A stretch of 64,000 nucleotides of DNA. It comes from Saccharothrix syringae. Its GTDB lineage: Bacteria; Actinomycetota; Actinomycetes; Mycobacteriales; Pseudonocardiaceae. The position numbers were made by a program, and so were the translations under genes. The notes under the pieces were generated by a model. It was not told where the DNA came from. It worked only from the letters and a program-made list of their open reading frames with translations, and ran no database searches. The stretch spans positions 10,865,571 to 10,929,570 of the forward strand of contig NZ_CP034550.1 in NCBI RefSeq assembly GCF_009498035.1. Direction: 5' to 3'. Every line of letters begins with the position of its first letter. The stretch's first letter is position 1. This document shows positions 1-8,168 of this stretch, piece after piece.

Positions 1-1611
1 CGCCCCGGCGTGGGCAAGGCGCTGGCGCTCGACACCCCGCTGCCCACGCCCACCGGGTGGACGACCATGGGCGAGGTGGCCGTGGGCGACCGGCTGCTCG
101 ACGCGGGCGGCAGGCCGACGACCGTGGTGGCGGCGACCGGGGTGATGCGCGGCAGGCCGTGCTACGAGGTCGAGTTCTCCGACGGCTCGGTGCTGGTGGC
201 CGACGCCGAGCACCAGTGGGCGACCGTGACCTCCCGGGGGGCGGCCGGCGTGCGCACCACGCGCGAGGTCGCCGCCACCCTGCGCCGGGGGACGGCCCCC
301 GACCACGCGGTGACCAACGCCGCGCCGCTCGACCTGCCGGTGGCGGACCTGCCGCTCGGCCCGTACACCCTGGGCTCGTGGCTGGGCGACGGGCACCCCG
401 CCACCACCGAGCCCGAGGTGGTCTGGCACGTCGAGGCCGAGGGCCACGAGCCGCGCGGCGGTGCGGTCCCGGGCGTCCTCCGGGACCTCGGCGTGCTCGA
501 CGACCGGCACATCCCCGCCGACTACCTCCGCGCGTCCGCCGAGCAGCGGCGGGCGCTGCTGGCCGGGCTGCTCGACACCGGCGGCACCGTCACCGACGAC
601 GGCTCCGTGCGGTTCGCGGTCGCCGACGCGCGCCTGGCCGAGGACGTCCGCGAGCTGGTCGTGAGCCTGGGCCACCACTGCTCGACCGCCACCGAGCGGG
701 CCGGGGACGGCTCCCGCACCGCGCACGTGCTCACCTTCGGCACCGAGGACGACGTGTTCCGCCTGGAGCACAAGCGGCTGCTGCACAAGGAGCGGCGCGG
801 CGCCCGGACCGGCTCGCGGTTCATCGTCGACGTGCGGCCGGTCCCGAGCGTGCCGGTGCGCTGCGTGGAGGTCGACAACGCCGACCACCTCTACCTCGCC
901 GGCCGGTCGATGATCCCGACCCACAACTCCACCCTGGGCCTGGACTTCGCCCGCTCCTGCTCGGTCAAGCACGGCCTGACCAGCGCGATCTTCTCGCTGG
1001 AGATGTCGCGCACGGAGATCGTGATGCGCATGCTCTCCGCCGAGGCCCGCATCCGGCTCGGCGACATGCGCAGCGGCCGGATGAGCGACGACGACTGGAC
1101 CCGGCTGGCCCGGCGGATGAGCGAGATCAGCGAGGCGCCGCTGTTCGTCGACGACTCGCCGAACCTGACCATGATGGAGATCCGGGCCAAGGCGCGCCGG
1201 CTCAAGCAGCGCCACGACCTGCGGCTGCTGGTGGTGGACTACCTCCAGCTGATGTCGTCGGGCAAGCGCAGCGAGTCGCGGCAGCAGGAGGTCTCGGAGT
1301 TCTCCCGGAACCTGAAGCTGATCGCGAAGGAGCTGGAGATCCCGGTGATCGCGATCAGCCAGCTGAACCGCGGTCCGGAGCAGCGCACCGACAAGCGGCC
1401 GCAGCTGTCCGACCTGCGCGAGTCCGGCTCGCTGGAGCAGGACGCGGACATGGTGATCCTGATCAACCGCCCGGACGCGTGGGAGCGGGACGACCCGCGG
1501 GCGGGCGAGGCCGACCTGATCCTGGCCAAGCACCGCGCCGGCCCCACGGCGACCATCACCGTGGCCCACCAGCTGCACTACAGCCGCTTCGCCGACCTGG
1601 CCCAGGGCTGA
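1..1611 (+). CDS. dnaB: Replicative DNA helicase DnaB, 3' part, with in-frame intein
   Basis: DnaB is the hexameric 5'-3' helicase that unwinds DNA at the replication fork. The window opens inside the gene, at the Walker A codons RPGVGK. That loop is then split by an intein (19-927), and the extein resumes with STLGLDFARS. The C-terminal RecA-like ATPase core follows, with Walker B (VVDYLQLM), the ISQLNRGPEQR sensor segment and SDLRESGSLEQDADM, and ends in a normal DnaB tail. Every copy of the protein must splice to restore the P-loop, so splicing is required for helicase activity. The N-terminal domain lies upstream of the window. The stop at 1609-1611 is followed by non-coding repeats. Identity is certain; only the gene start is unseen. 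Confidence 0.97.
   Translation, partial: RPGVGKALALDTPLPTPTGWTTMGEVAVGDRLLDAGGRPTTVVAATGVMRGRPCYEVEFSDGSVLVADAEHQWATVTSRGAAGVRTTREVAATLRRGTAPDHAVTNAAPLDLPVADLPLGPYTLGSWLGDGHPATTEPEVVWHVEAEGHEPRGGAVPGVLRDLGVLDDRHIPADYLRASAEQRRALLAGLLDTGGTVTDDGSVRFAVADARLAEDVRELVVSLGHHCSTATERAGDGSRTAHVLTFGTEDDVFRLEHKRLLHKERRGARTGSRFIVDVRPVPSVPVRCVEVDNADHLYLAGRSMIPTHNSTLGLDFARSCSVKHGLTSAIFSLEMSRTEIVMRMLSAEARIRLGDMRSGRMSDDDWTRLARRMSEISEAPLFVDDSPNLTMMEIRAKARRLKQRHDLRLLVVDYLQLMSSGKRSESRQQEVSEFSRNLKLIAKELEIPVIAISQLNRGPEQRTDKRPQLSDLRESGSLEQDADMVILINRPDAWERDDPRAGEADLILAKHRAGPTATITVAHQLHYSRFADLAQG
19..927 (+). other. Class 3 intein in the DnaB P-loop, 303 residues
   Basis: The intein begins with Ala directly after GVGK and ends THN before Ser+1. 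There is no Cys, Ser or Thr at position 1. Instead the sequence carries the class 3 WCT triad: Trp67 in block B (AEHQW), Cys282 in block F (RCVEVDNADHLYLAG) and Thr301 in block G (IPTHN). In this class the block F Cys attacks the N-terminal junction. A small LAGLIDADG-type domain lies between the splicing halves. Its first motif (LGSWLGDG, residues 118-125) keeps the acidic residue. The second (LAGLLDTGG, near 181-189) has Gly188 where the catalytic Asp is expected, and the linker between motifs is short. Splicing is probably active and homing probably lost. The class assignment rests on visible motifs; activity is inference. Confidence 0.9.
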
Positions 1612-2074
1612 GCGCGCGGGGCTTGACCGGCGGCTGAGCACGGGGCTTGACCGGCGTCGCGGGCGGCGGGCGGTGTCCTGGGCGGTGCCGAGTGGCCGCC
1701 GCGGTGCCGAGTGGCCGCCGCGGTGCCGCGCGGCTGCTGCGGTGCCGGGCGGCCGCCGCGGTGCCGAGCGGTTCTCCGGGCGGTGCCGCGCGGCCGCCGC
1801 GGTTCCCGAGCGGTGCCCCGGGTGCTGCCGCACCGGCTGCCGCGGGTGGTGGGACGTCCGCGGGTCGTCACCGGCGCGGACCCGCACCGGAAGTGGGAGG
1901 AGGCGGCCCGCCCCCCTGTCCAGCCCCCCTGGTCTTGCCGGGCCGCCTCGATGACGAGTGTGCTCCGCCGAGCCTGCAAACCCTTTGCGGAGTTCTGCAA
2001 TCCCCTGGTCAGAGCCCTGCGGACAAGTGCGCGCCGCGGTTTCGGCGCCGGGGCCCGGAGCTTACGATCAAGGG
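1612..2074. other. Intergenic region with tandem repeats upstream of tetR
   Basis: This is a 463-base gap with no convincing gene. A direct repeat of about 16 bases (cggggcttgaccggcg) occurs twice near 1617-1656. A 19-base tandem repeat follows at 1682-1820. The last 150 bases are less repetitive and probably hold the promoter of the TetR gene: a -10-like TACGAT at 2063-2068 ends six bases before the ATG, which fits a leaderless or nearly leaderless message. Confidence 0.6.
1682..1820. repeat. 19-bp tandem repeat, about seven copies
   Basis: Units of the form gcggtgccgagtggccgcc start at 1682, 1701, 1720, 1739, 1758, 1780 and 1799. The first two are identical and later ones diverge; the fifth is a few bases longer. 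The 19-base period is not a multiple of three, so the array is unlikely to be protein-coding. Confidence 0.8.
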
Positions 2075-2635
2075 ATGCCACCCGACGCGGCGCGGCGGAG
2101 CGACCGTTCGAGGCGGGCGATCCTCGCGGCCGCGCTGGAGTTGGTCGAGGCGCTCGGGTACTCCCGGTTGACCATTGAAGCAGTCGCGGGGCACGCGCGG
2201 GTGGGCAAGCAGACCATCTACCGGTGGTGGCCGTCGAAGGGGCCGCTGCTGTTCGAGGCGTTCGTGGAGCTCGGGCCGGCGCAGCGGGACCCCGTGCACA
2301 CCGGTGACCTGGTCGTCGACCTGAAGGCGGAGCTGCGGGCCGCGGTGGAGGAGCTGGGCGAGCGGCGGTTCGACCAGGTGTGCCGGGCGCTGCTGCACGA
2401 GTCGCGCACGGACCTGGTCACGCTGATGCTGACGCCGCGCCGGGTTGGCGTCGAGGGGCTGTTGCAGGTCGCGCGGCGGTCGGGCGGGTTGCGGCCGGAC
2501 GTGGACGTCGCGGTGGCGGCCGAGCTGCTGCTCGGGCCGGTGTACCAGCGGTGGCTGCTGCGGACCGCGCCGCTGACCGCGGGGTACGCCGACGCGGTGG
2601 TCGACCTGGTGCTGCCGGCGCTGCGCTCCCGGTAG
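2075..2635 (+). CDS. TetR/AcrR family transcriptional regulator
   Basis: A 186-residue DNA-binding repressor. Residues 11-60 form the TetR N-terminal domain, with the helix-turn-helix TIEAVAGHARVGKQTIYRWW at about 33-52. The C-terminal half is a helical ligand/dimer domain of the kind found in many actinobacterial TetR proteins with an unknown ligand. The ATG at 2075 was chosen because the conserved start of helix 1 follows closely; upstream in-frame codons run through non-conserved sequence. A purine run (aaggg) abuts the ATG, so translation may be leaderless. The exonuclease gene starts 9 bases downstream and is probably co-transcribed, but nothing in the sequence identifies the target genes. 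Confidence 0.88.
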   Translation: MPPDAARRSDRSRRAILAAALELVEALGYSRLTIEAVAGHARVGKQTIYRWWPSKGPLLFEAFVELGPAQRDPVHTGDLVVDLKAELRAAVEELGERRFDQVCRALLHESRTDLVTLMLTPRRVGVEGLLQVARRSGGLRPDVDVAVAAELLLGPVYQRWLLRTAPLTAGYADAVVDLVLPALRSR

Positions 2636-2644
2636 GGTGCGCCG

Positions 2645-3565
2645 GTGGCCGAGTACGCCGTGGTCGACGTGGAGACGACGGGGTTCGCCGCGCGCGGCTC
2701 CGACCGCGTCGTGGAGGTGGCGGTCGTGCAGCTCGACCCGGGCGGCCGGATCACCGGCGAGTGGTGCACGCTGGTCAACCCCGGGCGGGACCTCGGGCCG
2801 CAGCACGTGCACCGCATCCGGGCGGCCGACGCGCGGCGGGCGCCGTCGTTCGCGGCGGTGGCGGGCGCGCTGGCGGACCGGCTGGCCGGCCGGGTGGTCG
2901 TCGCGCACAACCTCGCGTTCGACGCGCGCTTCCTGTCCGCCGAGTTCCACCGCGCCGGGGTGCCGGTCGAGGTCACCGGCCTGTGCACGATGCGGCTGGC
3001 GGACCGGTTCCTGCCGCACCGGACCGCGCGCTCGCTCGCCGCCTGCTGCGCGGCGGCCGGGGTGGTCCTGGACTCGGCGCACTCCGCGCTGCACGACGCC
3101 CGCGCCACGGCCCGGTTGTTCGGCCACTACCTGCGGTCGGGGGAGCTGACCGGGACGCCGTTCCCGGCGCTCGGGCTCCCGGCCGGTGCGGTCGAGGTGC
3201 GGCGCGGGGTCGCGGGGGCGGTGCGGCGCACCGAGGCGGTGCCGCTGGCGCGGGGTGACGTGGTGGTGTTCACCGGGCAGATGAGCGCGCCGCGCGAGGT
3301 GTGGGTGGACCGGGCGTGCGGGGCGGGGCTGGTGAGCCAGGGGTACGTGACCCGGTCGACGCGGGTGGTGGTCGCGGCCGACCCGGACACGCTGTCGGGC
3401 AAGGCCCGGCGGGCGCGGGCCTACCGGGTGCCGATCGTGTCGGAGGACGACTTCGCGGGGATGCTGGCCCGGCTCGACGCGGCTCCGGGAGCGCCGGTGC
3501 CCTCGGTGACCCCGGTGCCCTCGGTGACCCAGGATCACCGGACCGGGTGGCGCCGGGGCTGTTGA
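2645..3565 (+). CDS. DEDDh 3'-5' exonuclease with C-terminal BRCT domain
   Basis: A 306-residue DnaQ-like exonuclease. The catalytic acids are visible as D8 and E10 (VVDVETTGF), D93 (HNLAFDARF) and H146/D151 (AHSALHDARAT), the complete DEDDh set. A BRCT-like domain follows at about 203-280 (VVVFTGQMSAPREVW ... TLSGKARRARAYRVPIVSEDDF), a DNA-end or protein-binding module as in the NAD-ligase C-terminus. The combination occurs in actinobacterial stand-alone exonucleases thought to act in repair or proofreading, not as the polymerase III epsilon subunit. The GTG start lies 9 bases after the TetR stop. Near the C-terminus a short duplication (APVPSVTPVPSVTQ) reflects a local DNA repeat. The activity class is firm; the physiological substrate is unknown. 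Confidence 0.9.
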   Translation: MAEYAVVDVETTGFAARGSDRVVEVAVVQLDPGGRITGEWCTLVNPGRDLGPQHVHRIRAADARRAPSFAAVAGALADRLAGRVVVAHNLAFDARFLSAEFHRAGVPVEVTGLCTMRLADRFLPHRTARSLAACCAAAGVVLDSAHSALHDARATARLFGHYLRSGELTGTPFPALGLPAGAVEVRRGVAGAVRRTEAVPLARGDVVVFTGQMSAPREVWVDRACGAGLVSQGYVTRSTRVVVAADPDTLSGKARRARAYRVPIVSEDDFAGMLARLDAAPGAPVPSVTPVPSVTQDHRTGWRRGC

Positions 3566-3625
3566 AAACCCCGCGTCCCGCCGGGAGGCTCGTTCCCGAC
3601 AGGACCTGCGGCGGCGGAGGGTCCC

Positions 3626-4408
3626 ATGGGTGCGGTGCGGACCACGGAGTCCCGAGCGGTGTGGGACGAGTTCGTGTCGGGCTTGCCGGTCGGGTTGGCG
3701 CTGCTGGACGAGCACGGCTCGGTGCTCGCGGCGAACCCGCCCGCGCGGCCCCTGCTCGACGATGGCCACGGCGACGGCCACGACGACTCCGGCGCGCCGC
3801 TGCCCAGCCGGGCGGAACTGGCGGCGCAGGCACTGCGGACCGGCGCGCCGCTGGTGGTGCCCGTGGTGCTGCCGCGGGCGCGGGTGTGGGCCGAGTACCA
3901 CCCGGTGAACGGGCGGGTGCTGGTGCTGCTGCGACCGGTGCGGTCGGACGCCCCGCACAGCTCCGGGTTCGTCGACGCGCTGACCGGCCTGCCCAACCGC
4001 GCGCTGCTGCTGGACCGGCTGGACCAGGCGCTGGTGCGGGCCCGGACGCACGGCACCCTGGCGACGCTGGTGCTGGTGGACGTGCGGGGGATGGCGGCGG
4101 TGAACGCGGCGCACGGGTTCGAGCGGGGTGACGGGCTGCTGGCGGTGCTGGCCGGGCGGCTGCGGCGCGGGTTGCGCGCGGACCACACGGTCGCCCGGTA
4201 CGGCGGTGGCTCGTTCGCGGTGGTGGCCGAGCACCCGGGCGGTACCGGTGAGGCGGTGGCGGCGCGGGTGCGCGAGCTGGCCGGGCGGGCGGTGAGCCTG
4301 GGCGGGACGCCCGTGCGGCCGGGGGTGCGGGTGTGCTGGGTGACCGGTGACGGGGACGTGCCGGTGCCCGAGGTGGTCGCGGAGGCGGAGCGGCGCCTGC
4401 GGCGCTGA
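3626..4408 (+). CDS. Degenerate GGDEF-domain protein
   Basis: A 260-residue protein with no membrane segment. Residues 10-105 look like a PAS-type sensory domain (WDEFVSGLPVGLALLDEHGSVLAANPPA). Residues 115-258 form a GGDEF fold (DALTGLPNRALLLDRLDQAL opening, then VDVRGMAAVN). The active-site loop reads RYGGGSF (GGGSF at 193-197) where active enzymes have GG(D/E)EF, so both acidic residues are lost, and no RxxD inhibitory site precedes it. It should not make c-di-GMP; such proteins usually act as sensors or nucleotide-binding partners. GGAGG lies 7 bases before the ATG. The adjacent minus-strand genes encode secreted repeat proteins. The fold is clear and inactivity is a strong inference. Confidence 0.85.
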   Translation: MGAVRTTESRAVWDEFVSGLPVGLALLDEHGSVLAANPPARPLLDDGHGDGHDDSGAPLPSRAELAAQALRTGAPLVVPVVLPRARVWAEYHPVNGRVLVLLRPVRSDAPHSSGFVDALTGLPNRALLLDRLDQALVRARTHGTLATLVLVDVRGMAAVNAAHGFERGDGLLAVLAGRLRRGLRADHTVARYGGGSFAVVAEHPGGTGEAVAARVRELAGRAVSLGGTPVRPGVRVCWVTGDGDVPVPEVVAEAERRLRR

Positions 4409-4457
4409 GGTGACGCGCGGTGGGCGCCGGCCGGCGGCGGCGAAGCGCGACACGCGG

Positions 4458-4491
4458 CCGGGCCCCCGGCACCGAAGTGCCGGGGGCCCGG
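4458..4491. terminator. Bidirectional hairpin terminator
   Basis: A perfect 15-bp stem (CCGGGCCCCCGGCAC at 4458-4472, complement at 4477-4491) closes on a CGAA loop. It sits between the convergent GGDEF gene (ends 4408) and the giant repeat protein gene (ends 4554). Confidence 0.85.
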
Positions 4492-4553
4492 TTGGGGGGT
4501 GTGCAGCTCAGGTGTGACTCAGGTGCGGCTCAGGCCGGGCTCGGTACCCGGTT

Positions 4554-7500
4554 TCAGATCCGGGGCAGCTGCGCGGTCTGCTCCAGGGCGCCGAACATGG
4601 ACACCGCGTCCAGGCCGGCCAGGGCCGGGGTCCGCAGCTGGTCCGGGTTCGACACCTGCTGGTTGGCGACCATGCCCTGCAGCGGCGCGGTGTTCATGCC
4701 GCTCGCCGACGGGGGCGCGGTGCGCGGCTGGGCGACGCCCGGGACCGGCAGCACGAACGGCAGCGCGGCCGGGACGGTCAGCAGGGTTGGCACACCCTGC
4801 TCGGTCACCACGTTGAGCTGCTGGGTGAGGTCGGGCAGCTGACGGGTCGCGTCGAGGTCACCCGTCGGCAGGGTGCCGGAGAACGAGCGCTCGCCCTCGT
4901 CGGCGGCCAGCAGGTCGTAGGTGGTGCGGGCCAGGTACGCCGAGCCGGGCATCCGCTTGGCGGACACCTTCCGGACGTCGTCGCGGACGTGCGGCAGCAC
5001 GTCGGTCGGCATCTCGACCACCGGCTCCGGCATCAGGGGCAGCTGGGAGCTGGACAGGTCGGATCGCGGCGCCTCCGCCTTGCGCAGGTCGGTCTTCGGC
5101 AGGCCGGTCCTGGTCAGGCCGGTCTTGGTCAGGCCGGTCTTCGGCAGACCGGTCTTGGGCAGGCCGGCCCTGTGCAGGTCGGCCTTGGGCAGCTCGGTCG
5201 TGGGCATGTCGGAAGCACCCAGCTTCGGCTTGCGCGCCCGCACGGGCGGCAGCTCGTCGCGCACCTCCGAGCCGGTCCGCCACGCGCTCTTGCCCACGGG
5301 CGCGGCCTTCGGCGCCGACGGCAGGTCCACGCGCCGCGTGATGGGCAGGTCGCGCAGCTCGGCCAGGCCGGGGGGCGCGGCGAGCGGCGACTTGGACTTC
5401 GGGAACCAGCGCAGCAGGTCCAGGTTGGGCAGCTCGTCGATGCGCATCAGGCGGTCGACGCCCATCGGGAGCACGATGCCCCGGTTCGGCTCGGCCTCGT
5501 CGTCCTCGCCGGTCAGCAGCCTGCTGCGGTCCGAGGTGGTGGTGGTCGCGATGCCCGCGACCTCCACCGGGACGCCGAACATGCGGGCGAAGCCCTCGAA
5601 GGGCAGCTCCAGGTCGCGCGCGGTGAACGGGCCGGTGCCGGTGGTCGTGGTGTCGCCGCCGGACGTGCTGTTCGAGTCGCTGGCGGTCTTGGCGTCCGCC
5701 AGGCCCGCCGCGGTGACGGCGTCGCCGTGCAGCGCCGGTGCGACGCCGACCGGCGTGGTGAGCAGGTTGCCCGACCACGAGCTGTCCTCGGCCGAGGTCA
5801 GGTGCCTGCCGCCGGCCAGCAGGCCGGCCTGGTTGTCCGCCTGCGAGTAGCCGTTGCCGCCCGCGGTGATCGCGTCGCCGAACACCTGGAGCGGCAGGGT
5901 GGACTGGGAGCCGAGGCCGTTGCCGGACAGCGAGGCGGAGTCGCCGGAGGTGTACACGTCGCCCCCGGAGAAGGAGCCGAACTCGTTGCGGCTGTCGGAC
6001 TCGACGTTGCTGACCGCGCCGATCGCGCTGCCGAACGCCTGCGGCGAGGACGCCTCGGGCAGCGACAGCACGTTGCCGGACATGGAGCCCTGGTCGCCGG
6101 TCGTGACGGCCGCGCCGCCCGAGCGGGAGGTCAGGCTGCTGGTGGTGTCCGACGAGCCGTTGCCGACGCCGACGATCGAGTCGCCGAAGACCTGAGCGGG
6201 GTTGGAGGTCGGCACGTGCACGATGTTGCCGGACGCCGAACCGTGCTTGCCGTTGGCCTGCGGCGGGTTGCCCAGGTCGATGCGGGTGTCGCTGTCGGTC
6301 TCGGAGTTCGGGTTGGCGACGGCGCCGCCGGCGTTGCCGAACACCTGGCCGCCCAGGGCGGTGGGTGCGGAGACGACGTTGCTGGAGACGGTGCCGTTGT
6401 CGTCGACGCTGTTGGCCACGCGGCCCGAGCTGACCGACTTGTTCTCGGTGGTGCGGCCGGACGTGCTGCCCACGGCGCCGAGGTTGTTGCCGAACGCCTC
6501 GGCGGGCACGCCCACCGGCAGCTGGCCGATGTTGCCCGAGCCGACGCCGTTGTTGCCGGTGGTGCCGTTGTAGCCGCCGGCGTCCACCAGCACGTCGTTG
6601 CCGCACTGGCTGTCGGCGATGCCGCCCGCGGTGGTGCCGTTGCCGCACAGGTCGATCGCGCCCGCCGGGGGCGTGTTGGCCGAGTTGGCCGACAGCACCG
6701 AGCGGTCGCCGTTGGTGAACGTGTCGCCGCCCGCGATGGCGGTGACGGCGTTGTCGTGCTCGGTCGAGGTGTTGCCCACGCCCGAGGTCGAGTTGCCCGA
6801 GCCGGACACCGGCAGCGCCACCGGGGTGTCGGCGTAGTTGCCCGCCAGCACCGAGTCCTGGCCGTCGGTCACGCTGTTGCCGCCCGCGCGGGCGTCGTTG
6901 GCGACCGCGCCCGCGACGTTCGCGTTGCCCACGGCGCCCAGGGCGTTGTCGTCGCCGGAGACCGGACCGGCCAGCGACGGCTGGGCCGTGTTGCCCGCCA
7001 GGGTGCCGTCGACGCCCGAGGTGCGCGACCACATGGGGATGCCGTCCCGGTCGGGGTTGGCGTCGCCCGCGTAGGCGGAGGAGCTGTCGTTGCCGTAGGC
7101 GTCCGCGTTGCCGACGGCGCCGATGCCGTTGCCGCTCACCCCGACGATCGGGGCCAGCGGCACGCCCAGGACGTTGCCGCCGCCGCTGCTGCGGTCGCCG
7201 TCGGTGCGCAGCGAACCGGGCGCGGCGGCGTGGTTGTCCGACTCGGAGCTGGTGTGCGAGTTGCCGCCGGCGGCGACCGCGTTGCCGGTCACCTGGACCG
7301 GGGCGGCGCCCTGGACCGCGGCGATGTTGCCGGACAGCGAACCGTGGGAGCCCGAGGTCTCCAGGTCGCCGCCGGCGGTGGCGCGCTGCCGGGCGGTGGT
7401 GTGGCTCTCGGCGTTGGCCAGTGCGGCCACGGCGTTGCCGGTGACCTGCGGCGAGACCGCGGTGGCGGCGCGGGCCGCGTTGCCGGCCAGCGAGCCGTAG

Positions 7501-7967
7501 GAGCCGTCGGTCCGGACGTCGCCGGTGCTCTCCACCGACTGGCTGCAGTCGGCCTCGGTGTAGGCGTTGCCGCCCGCGCCGACCGCGTTGCCGCAGGCGC
7601 TGACCGGCATCACCACGTCGGCGCCGACGGTGTTGCCGCGGGTCAGGCCCGTGCCGTTGGCGGCGTCCAGGCTGTCCTGGCCGCCGCGGACCAGCGGGTT
7701 GGCCGGGGCGGCGACGCGGCCGGCGGCCGTGTCGGACAGGCCCGGGGTGCCCACCTCGCTGTGGACCTCCGGCAGGTCGTGGCTGCCCACCGGGGTGCCC
7801 AGGTTGTTGTGGTCGACGTCGACCGGGACCCGCACCCTCGCGTCGAGCGGGCTGGGCCGCGCGTCGGGGTTGACGTCCTCCTGGGCTGAAGCGATGCCCG
7901 TGCCGAGCATCAGCAAACCACCCGTGACAAGTGCGGTCTGGAGACCGCGCTTGGCCCAGGTTTGCAT
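4554..7967 (-). CDS. Giant secreted chaplin-like repeat protein
   Basis: A 1137-residue exported protein. Residues 1-28 form a Sec signal peptide (KRGLQTALVTGGLLMLG, then ASAQ). Residues 110 to about 782 are thirteen tandem repeats with a strict period of 51 residues. Each opens SGN, has a hydrophobic P-rich stretch leading to QVxGNAVxAxGN, and ends in a T/D/S/G-rich linker (GGDxxTxGDxGSL). The SGN...PV.V.GN core resembles the chaplin (DUF320) domain of aerial-hypha surface amyloids; two repeats keep cysteines (SACGN, DLCGN). A spacer follows, then pentapeptide-like repeats (AGLPK TGLPK TGLTK) near 922-957 and a Pro-rich C-terminal region with no sorting tail. AAGGAG lies 7 bases before the chosen ATG. 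The preceding minus-strand gene encodes a secreted partner. A surface-coat role is inference. Confidence 0.8.
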   Translation of the reverse strand: MQTWAKRGLQTALVTGGLLMLGTGIASAQEDVNPDARPSPLDARVRVPVDVDHNNLGTPVGSHDLPEVHSEVGTPGLSDTAAGRVAAPANPLVRGGQDSLDAANGTGLTRGNTVGADVVMPVSACGNAVGAGGNAYTEADCSQSVESTGDVRTDGSYGSLAGNAARAATAVSPQVTGNAVAALANAESHTTARQRATAGGDLETSGSHGSLSGNIAAVQGAAPVQVTGNAVAAGGNSHTSSESDNHAAAPGSLRTDGDRSSGGGNVLGVPLAPIVGVSGNGIGAVGNADAYGNDSSSAYAGDANPDRDGIPMWSRTSGVDGTLAGNTAQPSLAGPVSGDDNALGAVGNANVAGAVANDARAGGNSVTDGQDSVLAGNYADTPVALPVSGSGNSTSGVGNTSTEHDNAVTAIAGGDTFTNGDRSVLSANSANTPPAGAIDLCGNGTTAGGIADSQCGNDVLVDAGGYNGTTGNNGVGSGNIGQLPVGVPAEAFGNNLGAVGSTSGRTTENKSVSSGRVANSVDDNGTVSSNVVSAPTALGGQVFGNAGGAVANPNSETDSDTRIDLGNPPQANGKHGSASGNIVHVPTSNPAQVFGDSIVGVGNGSSDTTSSLTSRSGGAAVTTGDQGSMSGNVLSLPEASSPQAFGSAIGAVSNVESDSRNEFGSFSGGDVYTSGDSASLSGNGLGSQSTLPLQVFGDAITAGGNGYSQADNQAGLLAGGRHLTSAEDSSWSGNLLTTPVGVAPALHGDAVTAAGLADAKTASDSNSTSGGDTTTTGTGPFTARDLELPFEGFARMFGVPVEVAGIATTTTSDRSRLLTGEDDEAEPNRGIVLPMGVDRLMRIDELPNLDLLRWFPKSKSPLAAPPGLAELRDLPITRRVDLPSAPKAAPVGKSAWRTGSEVRDELPPVRARKPKLGASDMPTTELPKADLHRAGLPKTGLPKTGLTKTGLTRTGLPKTDLRKAEAPRSDLSSSQLPLMPEPVVEMPTDVLPHVRDDVRKVSAKRMPGSAYLARTTYDLLAADEGERSFSGTLPTGDLDATRQLPDLTQQLNVVTEQGVPTLLTVPAALPFVLPVPGVAQPRTAPPSASGMNTAPLQGMVANQQVSNPDQLRTPALAGLDAVSMFGALEQTAQLPRI
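5095..5205 (-). repeat. 15-bp tandem repeat encoding TGLPK-type pentapeptides
   Basis: Within the giant repeat gene, about nine 15-base units on the minus strand encode five-residue steps (ADLHR, AGLPK, TGLPK, TGLTK, TGLTR, TGLPK, TDLRK). The pattern fits a short pentapeptide-repeat helix or a flexible linker. Confidence 0.75.
5625..7640 (-). repeat. Thirteen tandem 153-bp (51-residue) repeats
   Basis: The repeat region is regular at the protein level, and most units are exactly 51 residues. The fourth is ten residues longer. DNA copies have diverged strongly, so the array is old and under protein-level selection, not a recent slippage product. Confidence 0.8.
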
Positions 7968-8168
7968 GGGTTCTCCTTCTTCCAGTGTCCCTTGCGGGAG
8001 GTGAGGGGTGGCCGGACGCGCGAACGCGTCGGAGGCGACGGCCACCCGGATCAGGGGGTGGTGAAGGCGCGGTGGCGATCCCAAGGACCGGGCGCGCAGG
8101 ATGAGTGCGCGAGCGGTCGATGACCGGGCCGGCTCGTCAGCGAGCCGGCGCCGGACCGCGCGCGTCGG

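Noticed and set aside
5095..5205. LPKTG strings as a sortase sorting signal
   Set aside because: They lie about 200 residues before the C-terminus, are repeated, and no hydrophobic segment plus basic tail follows at the protein end.
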